Of a stretch of 64,000 nucleotides of DNA, positions 18,227 to 25,992 are shown in pieces (the first letter of the stretch is position 1; each line of letters opens with the position of its first letter). Source of the stretch: Hymenobacter elongatus (lineage in GTDB: Bacteria; Bacteroidota; Bacteroidia; Cytophagales; Hymenobacteraceae); the NCBI RefSeq assembly GCF_004745955.1, contig NZ_SRLD01000004.1:108680-172679 (forward strand), given 5' to 3'. Made by a program: the position numbers and the translations under genes. The notes under the pieces are model-generated. The model made no database searches. It was not told the DNA's origin and worked only from the letters and a program-made list of their open reading frames with translations.

Positions 18227-18688
18227 TCAGGAGGAAGGATTTTCGGTTTCGGGCAGCAATTGGGTCACGATGCGCAGGCTGCTGAGCAGGGTTTTCTGCA
18301 CCGGGCATTTCTGCGAAATAGCTTCCAGGCGCTGGCGCTGCTCCTCGGTGAGCGGGCCGATAAGCCGAAGCTCTTTCTGCACTTCTTCCAGCATCTGGCC
18401 CGGTTGCTCGCACTGCTGGCAGTCCTGCTCGTGCACGCGCTGGTGGCTCAGCCGCACTTCGATGCCGTGGAGGGGCCACTTTTTCTGGGTGGCGTAGAGG
18501 CGCAGGGTGATGGCCGTGCAAGCACCCAGGGCCGAAAGCAGCAAATCGTAGGGCGTAGGCCCCCGGTCCTGGCCCCCACTGGCCACCGGCTCATCCACAA
18601 AATAGGTGTGCCGACCCGCTTGCACGTCGGCCAGCAGCGCCTCGGGCCCCACTTTTACGAGTACCGCTTTATCGTTGAATTCCGTCAT
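18227..18688 (-). CDS. OsmC/Ohr-family protein
   Basis: 153 residues if started at MTEFND (18688); an ATG three codons upstream (18697) is equally possible. OsmC-fold features are [24 protein letters not shown] with the first conserved Cys (~residue 55) and KCPVQKTLL with the second (~130). These two Cys form the peroxidase site that reduces organic hydroperoxides in this superfamily. The segment [10 protein letters not shown] between them is an extra Cys pair. Cytosolic; probably co-transcribed with the zf-UBP gene. Confidence 0.88.
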   Translation of the reverse strand: MTEFNDKAVLVKVGPEALLADVQAGRHTYFVDEPVASGGQDRGPTPYDLLLSALGACTAITLRLYATQKKWPLHGIEVRLSHQRVHEQDCQQCEQPGQMLEEVQKELRLIGPLTEEQRQRLEAISQKCPVQKTLLSSLRIVTQLLPETENPSS

Positions 18689-18858
18689 GGTGCGCAAGCC
18701 AAAGGTGTAGGAAGGTTGTACGGTAATTCGTCGCTCAGTATCGCTGAATAAGCCTTAAAAAAACGCATCACGCCTTTACCGCTCTCTTTCGATTCGGTGG
18801 CGTACACTGCCGACGGTGGGGATGGGGTCACGCACAGCCGGCGGGGCGCGGTCCTCCG

Positions 18859-19914
18859 TTAGCGGCCGTCTTGGGCTGGCGGCAGATTCAGATCGAAGCG
18901 AATATCACGCATACACTTAAAATGACCTTGCGGACATGTGGCGTAGCCGATTTTGGAACACGGTCGGCACGGCAGTTCTTTCACTTCCAGCACCCGAAAC
19001 TCGGTGCGGTAGGGATACATGCCAAACTCGGGCACGGTATTGCCCCACACGCTGAAAATCTCCTTTTTGAAGGCGGCGGCAATGTGCATCAGGCCCGTAT
19101 CGTGGCTCACGACGAGCTGCGACTGCCGCACCAGCGAGGCCGACTGATTCAGGGAGAAATGCCCGCAGGCGTTGTAGATAGTGGTACGCCGGGGCCGGGG
19201 CAACGCCCGCGCATCGAAGCGGTAGGGGTCAGCAGGGATAGTAGCGGGAGCCGTGGTGGCGGGCTGGTCGTCGAAGTGCAGCTCGACGATGTGGCCGGTG
19301 CTTTCGTCCTCAGGGCCGCCGAGCAGAATAACGGGACGGTTCAGTTGGGCGCACAGCTCAATGATGCGCTCGGTGGGCAGGCGCTTGGTGGCGTGCTGCG
19401 CCCCGATGGCAAAAGCCACGTAGCCCCGCTGAAACCCGGCAGGCAAGGTCGCCAGCTCTACTTCGTCGGCTGGGGGAATAAAGTAATCCAGCCCCTGTTT
19501 GTCGTCTTTCACGCCCAACGACGCGGCGGCGGCCAGGTAGCGCTCCACGATGTGCACGCGCGGCAGCGTATCCATTTTCAGGTTTACCAACAGCCATTTC
19601 TGCCAATTAAGCTTCTCGAAGCTGGCCGACTTCACCCCCAGCCGCAGCTTCAGCAGGCGGGTGCGCAGGTTGTGGTGCAGGTCCACGATGAAGTCGAACT
19701 GCTCGTGTCGCAGCTCCGCTACCAGCTCGGCGAGCGAGCCGGTGAGGTAGTGCACCTTGTCGATGTAGGGGTTGGGCTCCACAAGACTGCGGTAGGCGGG
19801 CTTGGTACAGAAATGCACCTGCGCGCCGGGCACCTGCTGTTTCAGCGCCCGCACTACGGGCGTAGTAAGCACGATGTCGCCGATGGAGGAAAAGCGCAAA
19901 ACCAGAATCTTCAT
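18859..19914 (-). CDS. Glycosyltransferase family 9 (heptosyltransferase-like)
   Basis: 351 residues from the ATG at 19914 (MKILVLRFSSIGDIVLTTPVV), which is the canonical GT9 N-terminus. GT-B fold landmarks are the N-terminal FSSIGD motif, the LLGGPED segment starting the donor domain and VVSHDTGLMHIAAAF (~270), which matches the donor-binding DTG/H motif of ADP-heptose transferases. Near the end is a Cys cluster C-x2-C-x7-C-x6-C (PCRPCSKIGYATCPQGHFKC), also found in the GT9 protein at 27630. It probably adds a heptose or related sugar to the LPS core at the inner membrane. Confidence 0.88.
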   Translation of the reverse strand: MKILVLRFSSIGDIVLTTPVVRALKQQVPGAQVHFCTKPAYRSLVEPNPYIDKVHYLTGSLAELVAELRHEQFDFIVDLHHNLRTRLLKLRLGVKSASFEKLNWQKWLLVNLKMDTLPRVHIVERYLAAAASLGVKDDKQGLDYFIPPADEVELATLPAGFQRGYVAFAIGAQHATKRLPTERIIELCAQLNRPVILLGGPEDESTGHIVELHFDDQPATTAPATIPADPYRFDARALPRPRRTTIYNACGHFSLNQSASLVRQSQLVVSHDTGLMHIAAAFKKEIFSVWGNTVPEFGMYPYRTEFRVLEVKELPCRPCSKIGYATCPQGHFKCMRDIRFDLNLPPAQDGR

Positions 19915-19987
19915 ACCTGCGGCCTGCTGGTGGGTAGTTGTTTTCGGCACTCAGAAGGTGGTTGGGATTTTTCAAAAACTCCGATTC

Positions 19988-20027
19988 CGTCCTGCTTCAT
20001 CTGGCGTCCGCTTACCGAAGCAGGACG
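19988..20027. terminator. Hairpin downstream of polX
   Basis: An 11-bp perfect inverted repeat, CGTCCTGCTTC with GAAGCAGGACG, around an 18-nt loop. It sits in the 139-bp gap after the polX stop on the minus strand. The following minus-strand sequence contains GTTTTTGAAAA, so termination is plausible, but the loop is long and it could instead be a repeat. Confidence 0.45.
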
Positions 20028-20053
20028 CGAAAAGTAAAATCCCAAGCATGTTC

Positions 20054-21802
20054 TTACCCAAACAGCGAGTCTTTGTACTCCAGCGGCGGCGTGATGGTGG
20101 CTTTGCGCTCGGCAAAGTACGTGGCCATCTGCGCGGCAGTCAGGGCGTTGAAAGTCATGTCCTTGGTCAGTCCGCCCTTGCGGCCCATCATTACGCCGTA
20201 GCGCATATCGGCGTAGCCATCGGTATGGTGAGCGTCGGGGTTGATGCTGAGCTTGACGCCCTGGTCCAACGCATACCGCACCCAGCGCCAATCCAGGTCG
20301 AGACGCCAGGGGTTGGAGTTGATTTCGATGATGACATTATGCTGGGCGCAGGCATCAATCACCGCTTTATGATTGATGGGGTAGCCTTCGCGCCGCAATA
20401 GCAGCCGCCCGGTGGGGTGGCCCAACATGGTAGTGTAGGGGTTGGCAATAGCCCGTAAGAGTCGCTCGGTAGCTTTGCGCTCATCCATGCGCAGGTTGCT
20501 GTGCACCGAGGCCACAATGAAGTCGAAGCTTTCCAGCACGGCAGGTGCATAGTCCAGCGAACCGTCGCCGAGAATGTCGCTCTCGATGCCCTTGAAGATG
20601 CGGAACGGCGCGAGGTCCTGGTTGAGCTGGTCGATTTCGCGCTGCTGCTGGCGCACCCGCTCGGGGTTCAGCCCGTTGGCATAGTGGGCGGCCTGCGAAT
20701 GGTCGCAGATGCCGAGGTACTCGTAGCCTTTGTCGCGCAGAAACTCGGCCATCTGGCGCAGCGTGTGGTTGCCGTCGGAGTAGGTGCTGTGGTTGTGCAG
20801 CGAGCCGCGCAGGTCAGCTTCCTCCAACAGGTCGGGCAGCTGGCCGGCCTGCGCCAGGGCCAGCTCGCCGAGGCCTTCCCGTAGCTCGGGCTCCACATAG
20901 TGCAGACCGGCCTTCTCATAAATAGATTTTTCCTGATAAAACGTTTCCTGCTTCAGCAGCTGCCGTAGCGAGGCGAAGCGCCCCGAGGGCTGCGCCAGTG
21001 GCTCAGAAAGGTGGGCTTCGGCTGCCGAGAGCAAAAACAGCTGATTGACGAAGTTCTCCTTGCTGACCAGCTGCACTTCCACTTGCACGCCGGAGGCCGT
21101 AGCCGTTCCGCGCCAGGCAAACGGGCCCGAGCGCTGCACGTCCGGCGTGAGGCCCGTCAACTGGTTCAGCAATTCGTGGGCCTGCCAGGGCTGGGCCGTA
21201 GCAGCCACCAGCACTACCATTTCCACGATTTCGAGCCGGCGCCGCACTTCGCCGGCCACCGCTACGGTATCGGTACGCAGCGCCTCTCGCAGACGAGTGG
21301 CCAGATCCTCGGCCAGGGTTTCAGCCTGCGGATACAGGACTTTCCCCTGGCTTTCCTGGTTGAATTCCAGCGCCGCCAGAATAGTTTCCTGCGTTTTCTG
21401 CCCGAAACCCTTCAGCTTGCTCACCTCGTCCCGCTCGGCGGCCTCCCGCAGCTGCTCGGGGCTCTCTACGCCCAGTTCCCGCCACAGTACTCTGATTTTT
21501 TTTGGGCCGATACCTTTTATACTGAGCATTTCAACCACGCCGGGCGGCGTAATCTCCAGCAGCTTGCGTAGCTCCTCAAACGTGCCGGTGTCGAGCATTT
21601 CGGCCACTTTGGCGGCAGCGGTTTTGCTTAGGCCCGTGCGGTCGGGCAGGCCGGTGCGGTCCATATCGGCTACGGGCAGCTCCAGGCGCTCCAGGGTGGC
21701 GGCAGTGCCTTCGTACGCACGAATTTTGAACGGATTCTCGTCGTGGAGCTCCATGAGCGACGCGGCGAGACGAAAGGCACGAGTTAGGGCGCGGTTGTCC
21801 AC
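20054..21802 (-). CDS. polX: DNA polymerase X / PHP domain protein with substituted polymerase site
   Basis: 582 residues, the usual length for bacterial PolX, starting at GTG 21802. Order: N-terminal 8-kDa-like HhH region (~1-85), HhH IKGIGPKKIRVLW (~95-107), polymerase palm (~150-300), PHP domain (~335-575). The PHP metal ligands are intact: HNHSTYSDGN, CDHSQ, HSNL and NPDAHH. In the palm, where active PolX enzymes have G-D-x-D, this protein reads IVEMVVLV, and the third catalytic Asp is Glu (VQVEVQLV). The PHP nuclease is therefore likely active, while DNA synthesis looks doubtful. Repair role inferred. Confidence 0.88.
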   Translation of the reverse strand: MDNRALTRAFRLAASLMELHDENPFKIRAYEGTAATLERLELPVADMDRTGLPDRTGLSKTAAAKVAEMLDTGTFEELRKLLEITPPGVVEMLSIKGIGPKKIRVLWRELGVESPEQLREAAERDEVSKLKGFGQKTQETILAALEFNQESQGKVLYPQAETLAEDLATRLREALRTDTVAVAGEVRRRLEIVEMVVLVAATAQPWQAHELLNQLTGLTPDVQRSGPFAWRGTATASGVQVEVQLVSKENFVNQLFLLSAAEAHLSEPLAQPSGRFASLRQLLKQETFYQEKSIYEKAGLHYVEPELREGLGELALAQAGQLPDLLEEADLRGSLHNHSTYSDGNHTLRQMAEFLRDKGYEYLGICDHSQAAHYANGLNPERVRQQQREIDQLNQDLAPFRIFKGIESDILGDGSLDYAPAVLESFDFIVASVHSNLRMDERKATERLLRAIANPYTTMLGHPTGRLLLRREGYPINHKAVIDACAQHNVIIEINSNPWRLDLDWRWVRYALDQGVKLSINPDAHHTDGYADMRYGVMMGRKGGLTKDMTFNALTAAQMATYFAERKATITPPLEYKDSLFG

Positions 21803-21995
21803 TGGGTGATGGGTTGGCAGGTGGTAGCGGCTGGCCGGCGGCGCTTCGGGAGAGGCCCGTGGGCCACCACGAGTGCTCTACCTGCCGAAAACCGAGAAAA
21901 GGTGACCCGCCAAAGGTACGGGCCAAAGTTGTACATTCGCTGCTACGGCCCCACACGGGCCTCCGGCTACGTTTTTTCACTTTCGCCCGTTTCTA

Positions 21996-22391
21996 ATGCG
22001 CCTGTTTGTTCTGTTGGCTTCTCTGAGTGTCGTGCTGCTGGCCGGCACCTGCAATACCGATACCAAGGCCTCATCGCCCCAGCTTAAGCAGCTGGAAGGC
22101 ACCTGGCTGCACGCGCAGGAAGAAGACCAGGGCGACGTGCGCGTGTACCGCCCCAACACCTACGCTTTCCCGCCGTCCCGGGGCCGTACGGGCTTCCAGT
22201 TCGACCACAACGGGCTATTTACCCAGTATGACATTGCCCCCACTGATGGCCTCGAAGGCCACAAAGGCCAGTGGAAAGCCACCAGCAACACGATGATCCG
22301 GATTAGCCTCGACGACAAAAAGGAGCCGGATTATTCCCTCGAAATCGTGTCGCTGGAAAACGGCGTTTTGAAAGTACGGCGCGTGGAGTAA
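21996..22391 (+). CDS. Small lipoprotein-like secreted protein, paralogue A
   Basis: 131 residues. The signal peptide ends in LAGTC, a weak lipobox with Cys19. The mature part begins QLKQLEGTWLHAQEEDQGDVRVYRPNTYAFPPSRGRTGF and ends SLEIVSLENGVLKVRRVE, a lipocalin-like β-rich pattern. The same blocks recur in order in the gene at 22467, so the two are tandem paralogues. Function unknown. A TACATTCG box near 21932 could be its promoter. Confidence 0.72.
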   Translation: MRLFVLLASLSVVLLAGTCNTDTKASSPQLKQLEGTWLHAQEEDQGDVRVYRPNTYAFPPSRGRTGFQFDHNGLFTQYDIAPTDGLEGHKGQWKATSNTMIRISLDDKKEPDYSLEIVSLENGVLKVRRVE

Positions 22392-22466
22392 GCCCAGCGT
22401 GCAACCTTTGCCCGCACTATAGCATCTGCCCTATATACTCGTTTATAACCGCCACTTTCTCTTGTT

Positions 22467-22880
22467 ATGCGTCCTACTCTTATTCTCTTGTGCTCAATGC
22501 TGCTGTTGGGCAGCTGTAAGAAAGAAGCCGATTCGGCGGCTCCCCTCGTTACCCAAACGGTGTTCGACGCCCAGATACTGGGGCGCGGCTGGCTGGAGTC
22601 GTGGGAAGAGGAGCAGCCCGGCAGCGGCATCAAGGTATTTCGCCCCGACACCTACGCTTTCCCGGCTTCGTGGCCCCGCACCGGCCTCCGGTTTGATGCC
22701 AATGGTGTGTTTACCGGTCGCGGCCCCGGCCCGACCGATGGTATAACCGTGTATCCGGGCCTGTGGTTTACGGAAGACAACAGTACGTTTCGGATCACGC
22801 CCAGCGGGGAAAGCACCAGCTACGGGCTCCAGATTATCTCCTTGGAAAAGGACGTGCTGAAACTGCGGCGCATCGAGTAG
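22467..22880 (+). CDS. Small lipoprotein, paralogue B
   Basis: 137 residues with a strong lipobox LLGSC (Cys17). The mature domain keeps the pattern of paralogue A: W-x5-EE near residue 45, VFRPDTYAFPASWPRTGLRFDANGVFT, and a final GLQIISLEKDVLKLRRIE. Identity looks highest in the F-x-R-P-x-TYAFP block and the C-terminal strand. It has its own CCTTTG promoter-like box ~60 bp upstream and a strong terminator downstream. Lipocalin-like fold suspected; ligand unknown. Confidence 0.75.
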   Translation: MRPTLILLCSMLLLGSCKKEADSAAPLVTQTVFDAQILGRGWLESWEEEQPGSGIKVFRPDTYAFPASWPRTGLRFDANGVFTGRGPGPTDGITVYPGLWFTEDNSTFRITPSGESTSYGLQIISLEKDVLKLRRIE

Positions 22881-22901
22881 CCGAACGGAAATCCCGGACA
22901 A

Positions 22902-22957
22902 AAAAGCCCGGCAAAAGATGATCTGAACATTTTTCAGTCTTCTTTTGCCGGGCTTTT
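22902..22957 (+). terminator. Intrinsic terminator after lipoprotein pair
   Basis: A perfect 17-bp stem (AAAAGCCCGGCAAAAGA with its complement) and a 22-nt loop. T-rich sequence flanks the stem on the 3' side. Confidence 0.85.
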
Positions 22958-22982
22958 CCTTTGCTTTCTGTTTAGTACCCAC

Positions 22983-23390
22983 ATGAATTACTGGCTCGTA
23001 AAATCAGAACCCAGCGCCTATTCCTGGCTCGACTTCACCCGCGACGGCGGCACCGACTGGACCGGCGTGCGCAACTTTCAGGCCCGCAACTACCTGCAGC
23101 AGATGCAGCCCGGTGACCTGGTTTTGTTCTATCACAGCATGACTGAAAAAGCCGTGGTCGGTATTGCCTGCGTGGCCCAGGCCGCCGCCCCCGATGCCAC
23201 GGCCGAAGCCGGCAGCGGCTGGGTGGCCGTGGCGCTGCTGCCCCAGCAGGCACTGGCCCGTCCTGTGGCGCTGGCCCGCATCAAGCAGGACGACCGGCTC
23301 AGCCACATCGGGCTCCTGCGGCAGTCGCGCCTGAGCGTGATGCCGCTGCGGCCCGAGGAGTTTGACGTGCTGCTGGAGCTTGGCAGCTAA
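22983..23390 (+). CDS. EVE domain protein
   Basis: 135 residues, all one EVE (PUA-like) domain: MNYWLVKSEPSAYSW, WTGVRNFQARNYLQQMQPGDLVLFYHS, VVGIACVAQ and a C-terminal β-strand region. EVE domains have an aromatic pocket thought to read modified bases such as 5-methylcytosine or modified RNA. Stand-alone bacterial copies are common and of unknown partner. An SRA-HNH nuclease, another modified-base reader, lies 7 kb away, but there is no sign of linkage. Confidence 0.88.
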   Translation: MNYWLVKSEPSAYSWLDFTRDGGTDWTGVRNFQARNYLQQMQPGDLVLFYHSMTEKAVVGIACVAQAAAPDATAEAGSGWVAVALLPQQALARPVALARIKQDDRLSHIGLLRQSRLSVMPLRPEEFDVLLELGS

Positions 23391-23620
23391 CGGCCCCAAC
23401 CGCTGGCCGACAGTGAGTCGATTGGGGAGCAAAGCCTGGCACCGACAGCGGGGAGCCAGGCTTTTTTCGGGCTCCTGAACAGAACCGCCCGCGCTCCGTG
23501 TTGTGTGGAAAAGCCACTTTCCCGGCATCTGTTCTGGGGCGGGGCACAACTATGTGTCGGCTTCGCTGTATCTTCCCTGACTGCCGGCCGTCGGCCCCGC
23601 GCACCCGACTCGTAGCTTCT

Positions 23621-25147
23621 ATGAAACACACCCTACCTGGTCTTTTCTTACTGCTGGTCCTGGGCCTCTTTCCGGTGTGGGGCCAGGGGCAAAACATTCC
23701 GGTAGATGCCCCCAAGCAGCCCGCCCGGCTAGAGCTCGACCTGCGGGCCTCTTCCAGCGACGTGCAGGTGCTAGCGATGCCCGAAGACAGCAGCATTGTG
23801 CTGCTGATAGAGCGGGAACCGAAGTTTTCGGGCGGCAGCACGTTCAGCTTCCAAAAGCTGGACCGGCAGCTGCAAACCCGCTGGACCAAGCCGCTGGAGG
23901 TGCCCGAACGCTACAACTTCTCTTACATAAGCGGGCAGGGAATGATGGTGTATGCCCTCTTCAAGGATGATTTCCTGAGCAATAAGATGTGGGTAGCGAC
24001 GCTCAACAGCCGCACCGGCGAAACCCGGACCACTTCCTTCGATACCAAAATCAGCCACGACGTGTATGGCATGAAGGCTTTGGATGGCAATCTGTTCGTC
24101 ACGGTGCAGATTGAGCAGCATCTGACGGTGCTGCTGCTCAATCTGCGCTCCGGGGAATTCCAGTTTCTGCCGGCCGTGTATGAGCCGCTCGACAGCCAGC
24201 TCAGCTTTATGGCCGACTCCGTAGCCAAGCAGATTAAGTTTGTGGTGACGCAGAACAACGGAGTAAAGTCGCGCTTGCAGGTGAAGCAGATTTCGTCCCA
24301 GGGCAAGCTCTTACACAGCGAGTTTGTGCAGGCCGAAAGCGACCGTAGCCTGCTCACGGCCCAGCTAAGCCCCGGCGACTCTACCAACCGGCTTATGGCC
24401 GGCACCTACACGCTACGGGACATTCGCTATTCGCAGGGCCTGTTTGCCGCCGACCTCACCCAGGGCCAGACACCAACCGGCTCCCGGCCCTCGCTGCGCT
24501 TCTACGATTTTCTGAACCTGAAGCACTTTTTCGACTATATGAGCCCCAACCGGCAGGCTCGCCTGCGGCAGCGCGGCGCGCGGCGCCAGGCAGCGGCCCG
24601 ACAGTTGCGGCTGCGCTACCGCCTACTCATGCACGACCTCATTCCGAGTCCGGAAGGCTACGTGCTGGTAGCGGAGATATACTACCCGCACTACCGGTAC
24701 GAGAATACCGGCTTCAGCCTGCTCGTGGCCCCGCGCAGCTTCGATGGCTACCGCACCACCCACGCCATTGTGTGCGGCTTTGACCGGCGCGGCAACTTAC
24801 TCTGGGACAATACCTTCGTGGTGAAAAACATGGTGCGCTACAACTTGGAGGAAACAGTACATATCCGGCCGCTGGCAGATGGCAAACGCTTCGTTCTCAC
24901 CTACCTCGACGACCACCGCATCTACTACAAAATCATGGAGGGAGCTCAGCCTTCGCCCAATGATCTGCAGGTGCCCGTGCTGACGACCTTCACCCCTGGG
25001 CTGAAAGAAAAATCGGTGGATACTTCTCACACCGACATGCAAGCGTGGTATGGCAGCCGCTTCCTGGCCTTCGGCTACCAGCACGTGCGGGGCGTCAACT
25101 GGAACGGCCGGGAGGTGTTCTTCATCAACACCGTGGATTTTGAGTAA
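23621..25147 (+). CDS. Secreted protein of unknown function
   Basis: 508 residues from the ATG at 23621; the upstream in-frame extension is Arg/Cys-rich and lacks a signal, so it is rejected. A signal peptide (residues 1-24, LFLLLVLGLFPVWGQG) is followed by repeated β-strand-like segments with no cysteines to speak of, and a basic stretch RQARLRQRGARRQAAARQLRL around residue 320. No known domain is recognised. The β-rich repeats could be propeller-like. It is followed after 67 bp by a DUF4252 gene, so the two may be co-expressed. Confidence 0.7.
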   Translation: MKHTLPGLFLLLVLGLFPVWGQGQNIPVDAPKQPARLELDLRASSSDVQVLAMPEDSSIVLLIEREPKFSGGSTFSFQKLDRQLQTRWTKPLEVPERYNFSYISGQGMMVYALFKDDFLSNKMWVATLNSRTGETRTTSFDTKISHDVYGMKALDGNLFVTVQIEQHLTVLLLNLRSGEFQFLPAVYEPLDSQLSFMADSVAKQIKFVVTQNNGVKSRLQVKQISSQGKLLHSEFVQAESDRSLLTAQLSPGDSTNRLMAGTYTLRDIRYSQGLFAADLTQGQTPTGSRPSLRFYDFLNLKHFFDYMSPNRQARLRQRGARRQAAARQLRLRYRLLMHDLIPSPEGYVLVAEIYYPHYRYENTGFSLLVAPRSFDGYRTTHAIVCGFDRRGNLLWDNTFVVKNMVRYNLEETVHIRPLADGKRFVLTYLDDHRIYYKIMEGAQPSPNDLQVPVLTTFTPGLKEKSVDTSHTDMQAWYGSRFLAFGYQHVRGVNWNGREVFFINTVDFE

Positions 25148-25214
25148 CCCCCAACGGTTCGGCCAACGGTGCGTATGGGAAAGGCAGTTTGTTCTTTTTG
25201 CTCTTCTTTACGCT

Positions 25215-25775
25215 ATGAAAAATCGAATCCTGACCCTGTGGGTGCTGATTACACTCCTGGCCGCCACTAGCTGCCGCACCAGCGGCCCCGGCACTCCCGC
25301 CCGCACCGTAGCTGAATTCTTCAGCAAGTATGAAAACCGCTCCGGCTTCAAGGCCACCGACTGGTCGGCGGGACTAACTACGCGCTTATTGCTACTGAAG
25401 CTGGGCAACCTGGGCGGCGACAACGAGCTGACCCAAGTCCTTTCGTCGGTGCGCAGCGTGAAAGTGCTGACCTTCTCCCCCACCTCGAACAGTGCAAAGT
25501 CGTTGGTGGCTGAAGGCCTGAATAAGGAAGTAGATGGCCTGCTCGCCAATGAGCGGTACTCGCCCCTTCCAGTGGCATCGGAAGCGGGCACCGCCGTGAT
25601 GCGCTACTCGGCCCGCCAGCAAGGCGACCGGGTGAAGGAAGTGGTAGCCACCGGCAACGTGCAGGGCGCGCCCGAATCGTTCATGCTCGTATCCGTTTCC
25701 GGCGACTTCACCCAGAGCCAACTCGACCGCCTGGTCAAATTCCTGCCGGGCGTAGCGGGCGAGCTGGCCAAGTAG
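25215..25775 (+). CDS. DUF4252-like lipoprotein
   Basis: 186 residues from the ATG at 25215. The signal peptide ends AATSC (lipobox-like, Cys20). The mature part starts VAEFFSKYENRSGFKATDWSAG and continues with SSVRSVKVLTF, EVVATGNV and SFMLVSVSGDFTQSQLDRLV, which matches the layout of DUF4252 proteins (small β/α domain, ~180 residues). Function of the family unknown. It is the last gene before a cluster of hairpins. Confidence 0.72.
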   Translation: MKNRILTLWVLITLLAATSCRTSGPGTPARTVAEFFSKYENRSGFKATDWSAGLTTRLLLLKLGNLGGDNELTQVLSSVRSVKVLTFSPTSNSAKSLVAEGLNKEVDGLLANERYSPLPVASEAGTAVMRYSARQQGDRVKEVVATGNVQGAPESFMLVSVSGDFTQSQLDRLVKFLPGVAGELAK

Positions 25776-25793
25776 AATCCTTGGCTATTGAAT

Positions 25794-25866
25794 CTGTTTA
25801 GAAAATCATTCAAACCGTCATGCTTCGACAAGCTCAGCATGACGGTTTGAATGATTTTCTAAACAG
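25794..25866. repeat. Long palindromic repeat containing REP-like core
   Basis: A perfect 30-bp inverted repeat (arms 25794-25823 and 25837-25866) with a 13-nt loop. The centre is the TGCTTCGACAAGCTCAGCA core that also forms the arms of the repeat at 27398-27484. The outer arm (TTTAGAAAATCATTCAAACC) is specific to this copy. It lies after the DUF4252 stop and before a true terminator. Confidence 0.8.
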
Positions 25867-25879
25867 CTTCATTGTAACA

Positions 25880-25920
25880 ACCAAAAAGGCCGCTCTGCTG
25901 TGCAGGGCGGCCTTTTTGGT
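25880..25920 (+). terminator. Intrinsic terminator between convergent genes
   Basis: A 14-bp stem ACCAAAAAGGCCGC with its complement, and a 13-nt loop. A/T tracts inside both arms let it work in either direction, for the DUF4252 gene and the aminopeptidase gene. Confidence 0.75.
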
Positions 25921-25992
25921 GCGTCACTATTTTGCGGTATGCTCATTCAGCCTTAGCCATACTTGCCTGGGAGCAACCGGCTGTGGGCAATA

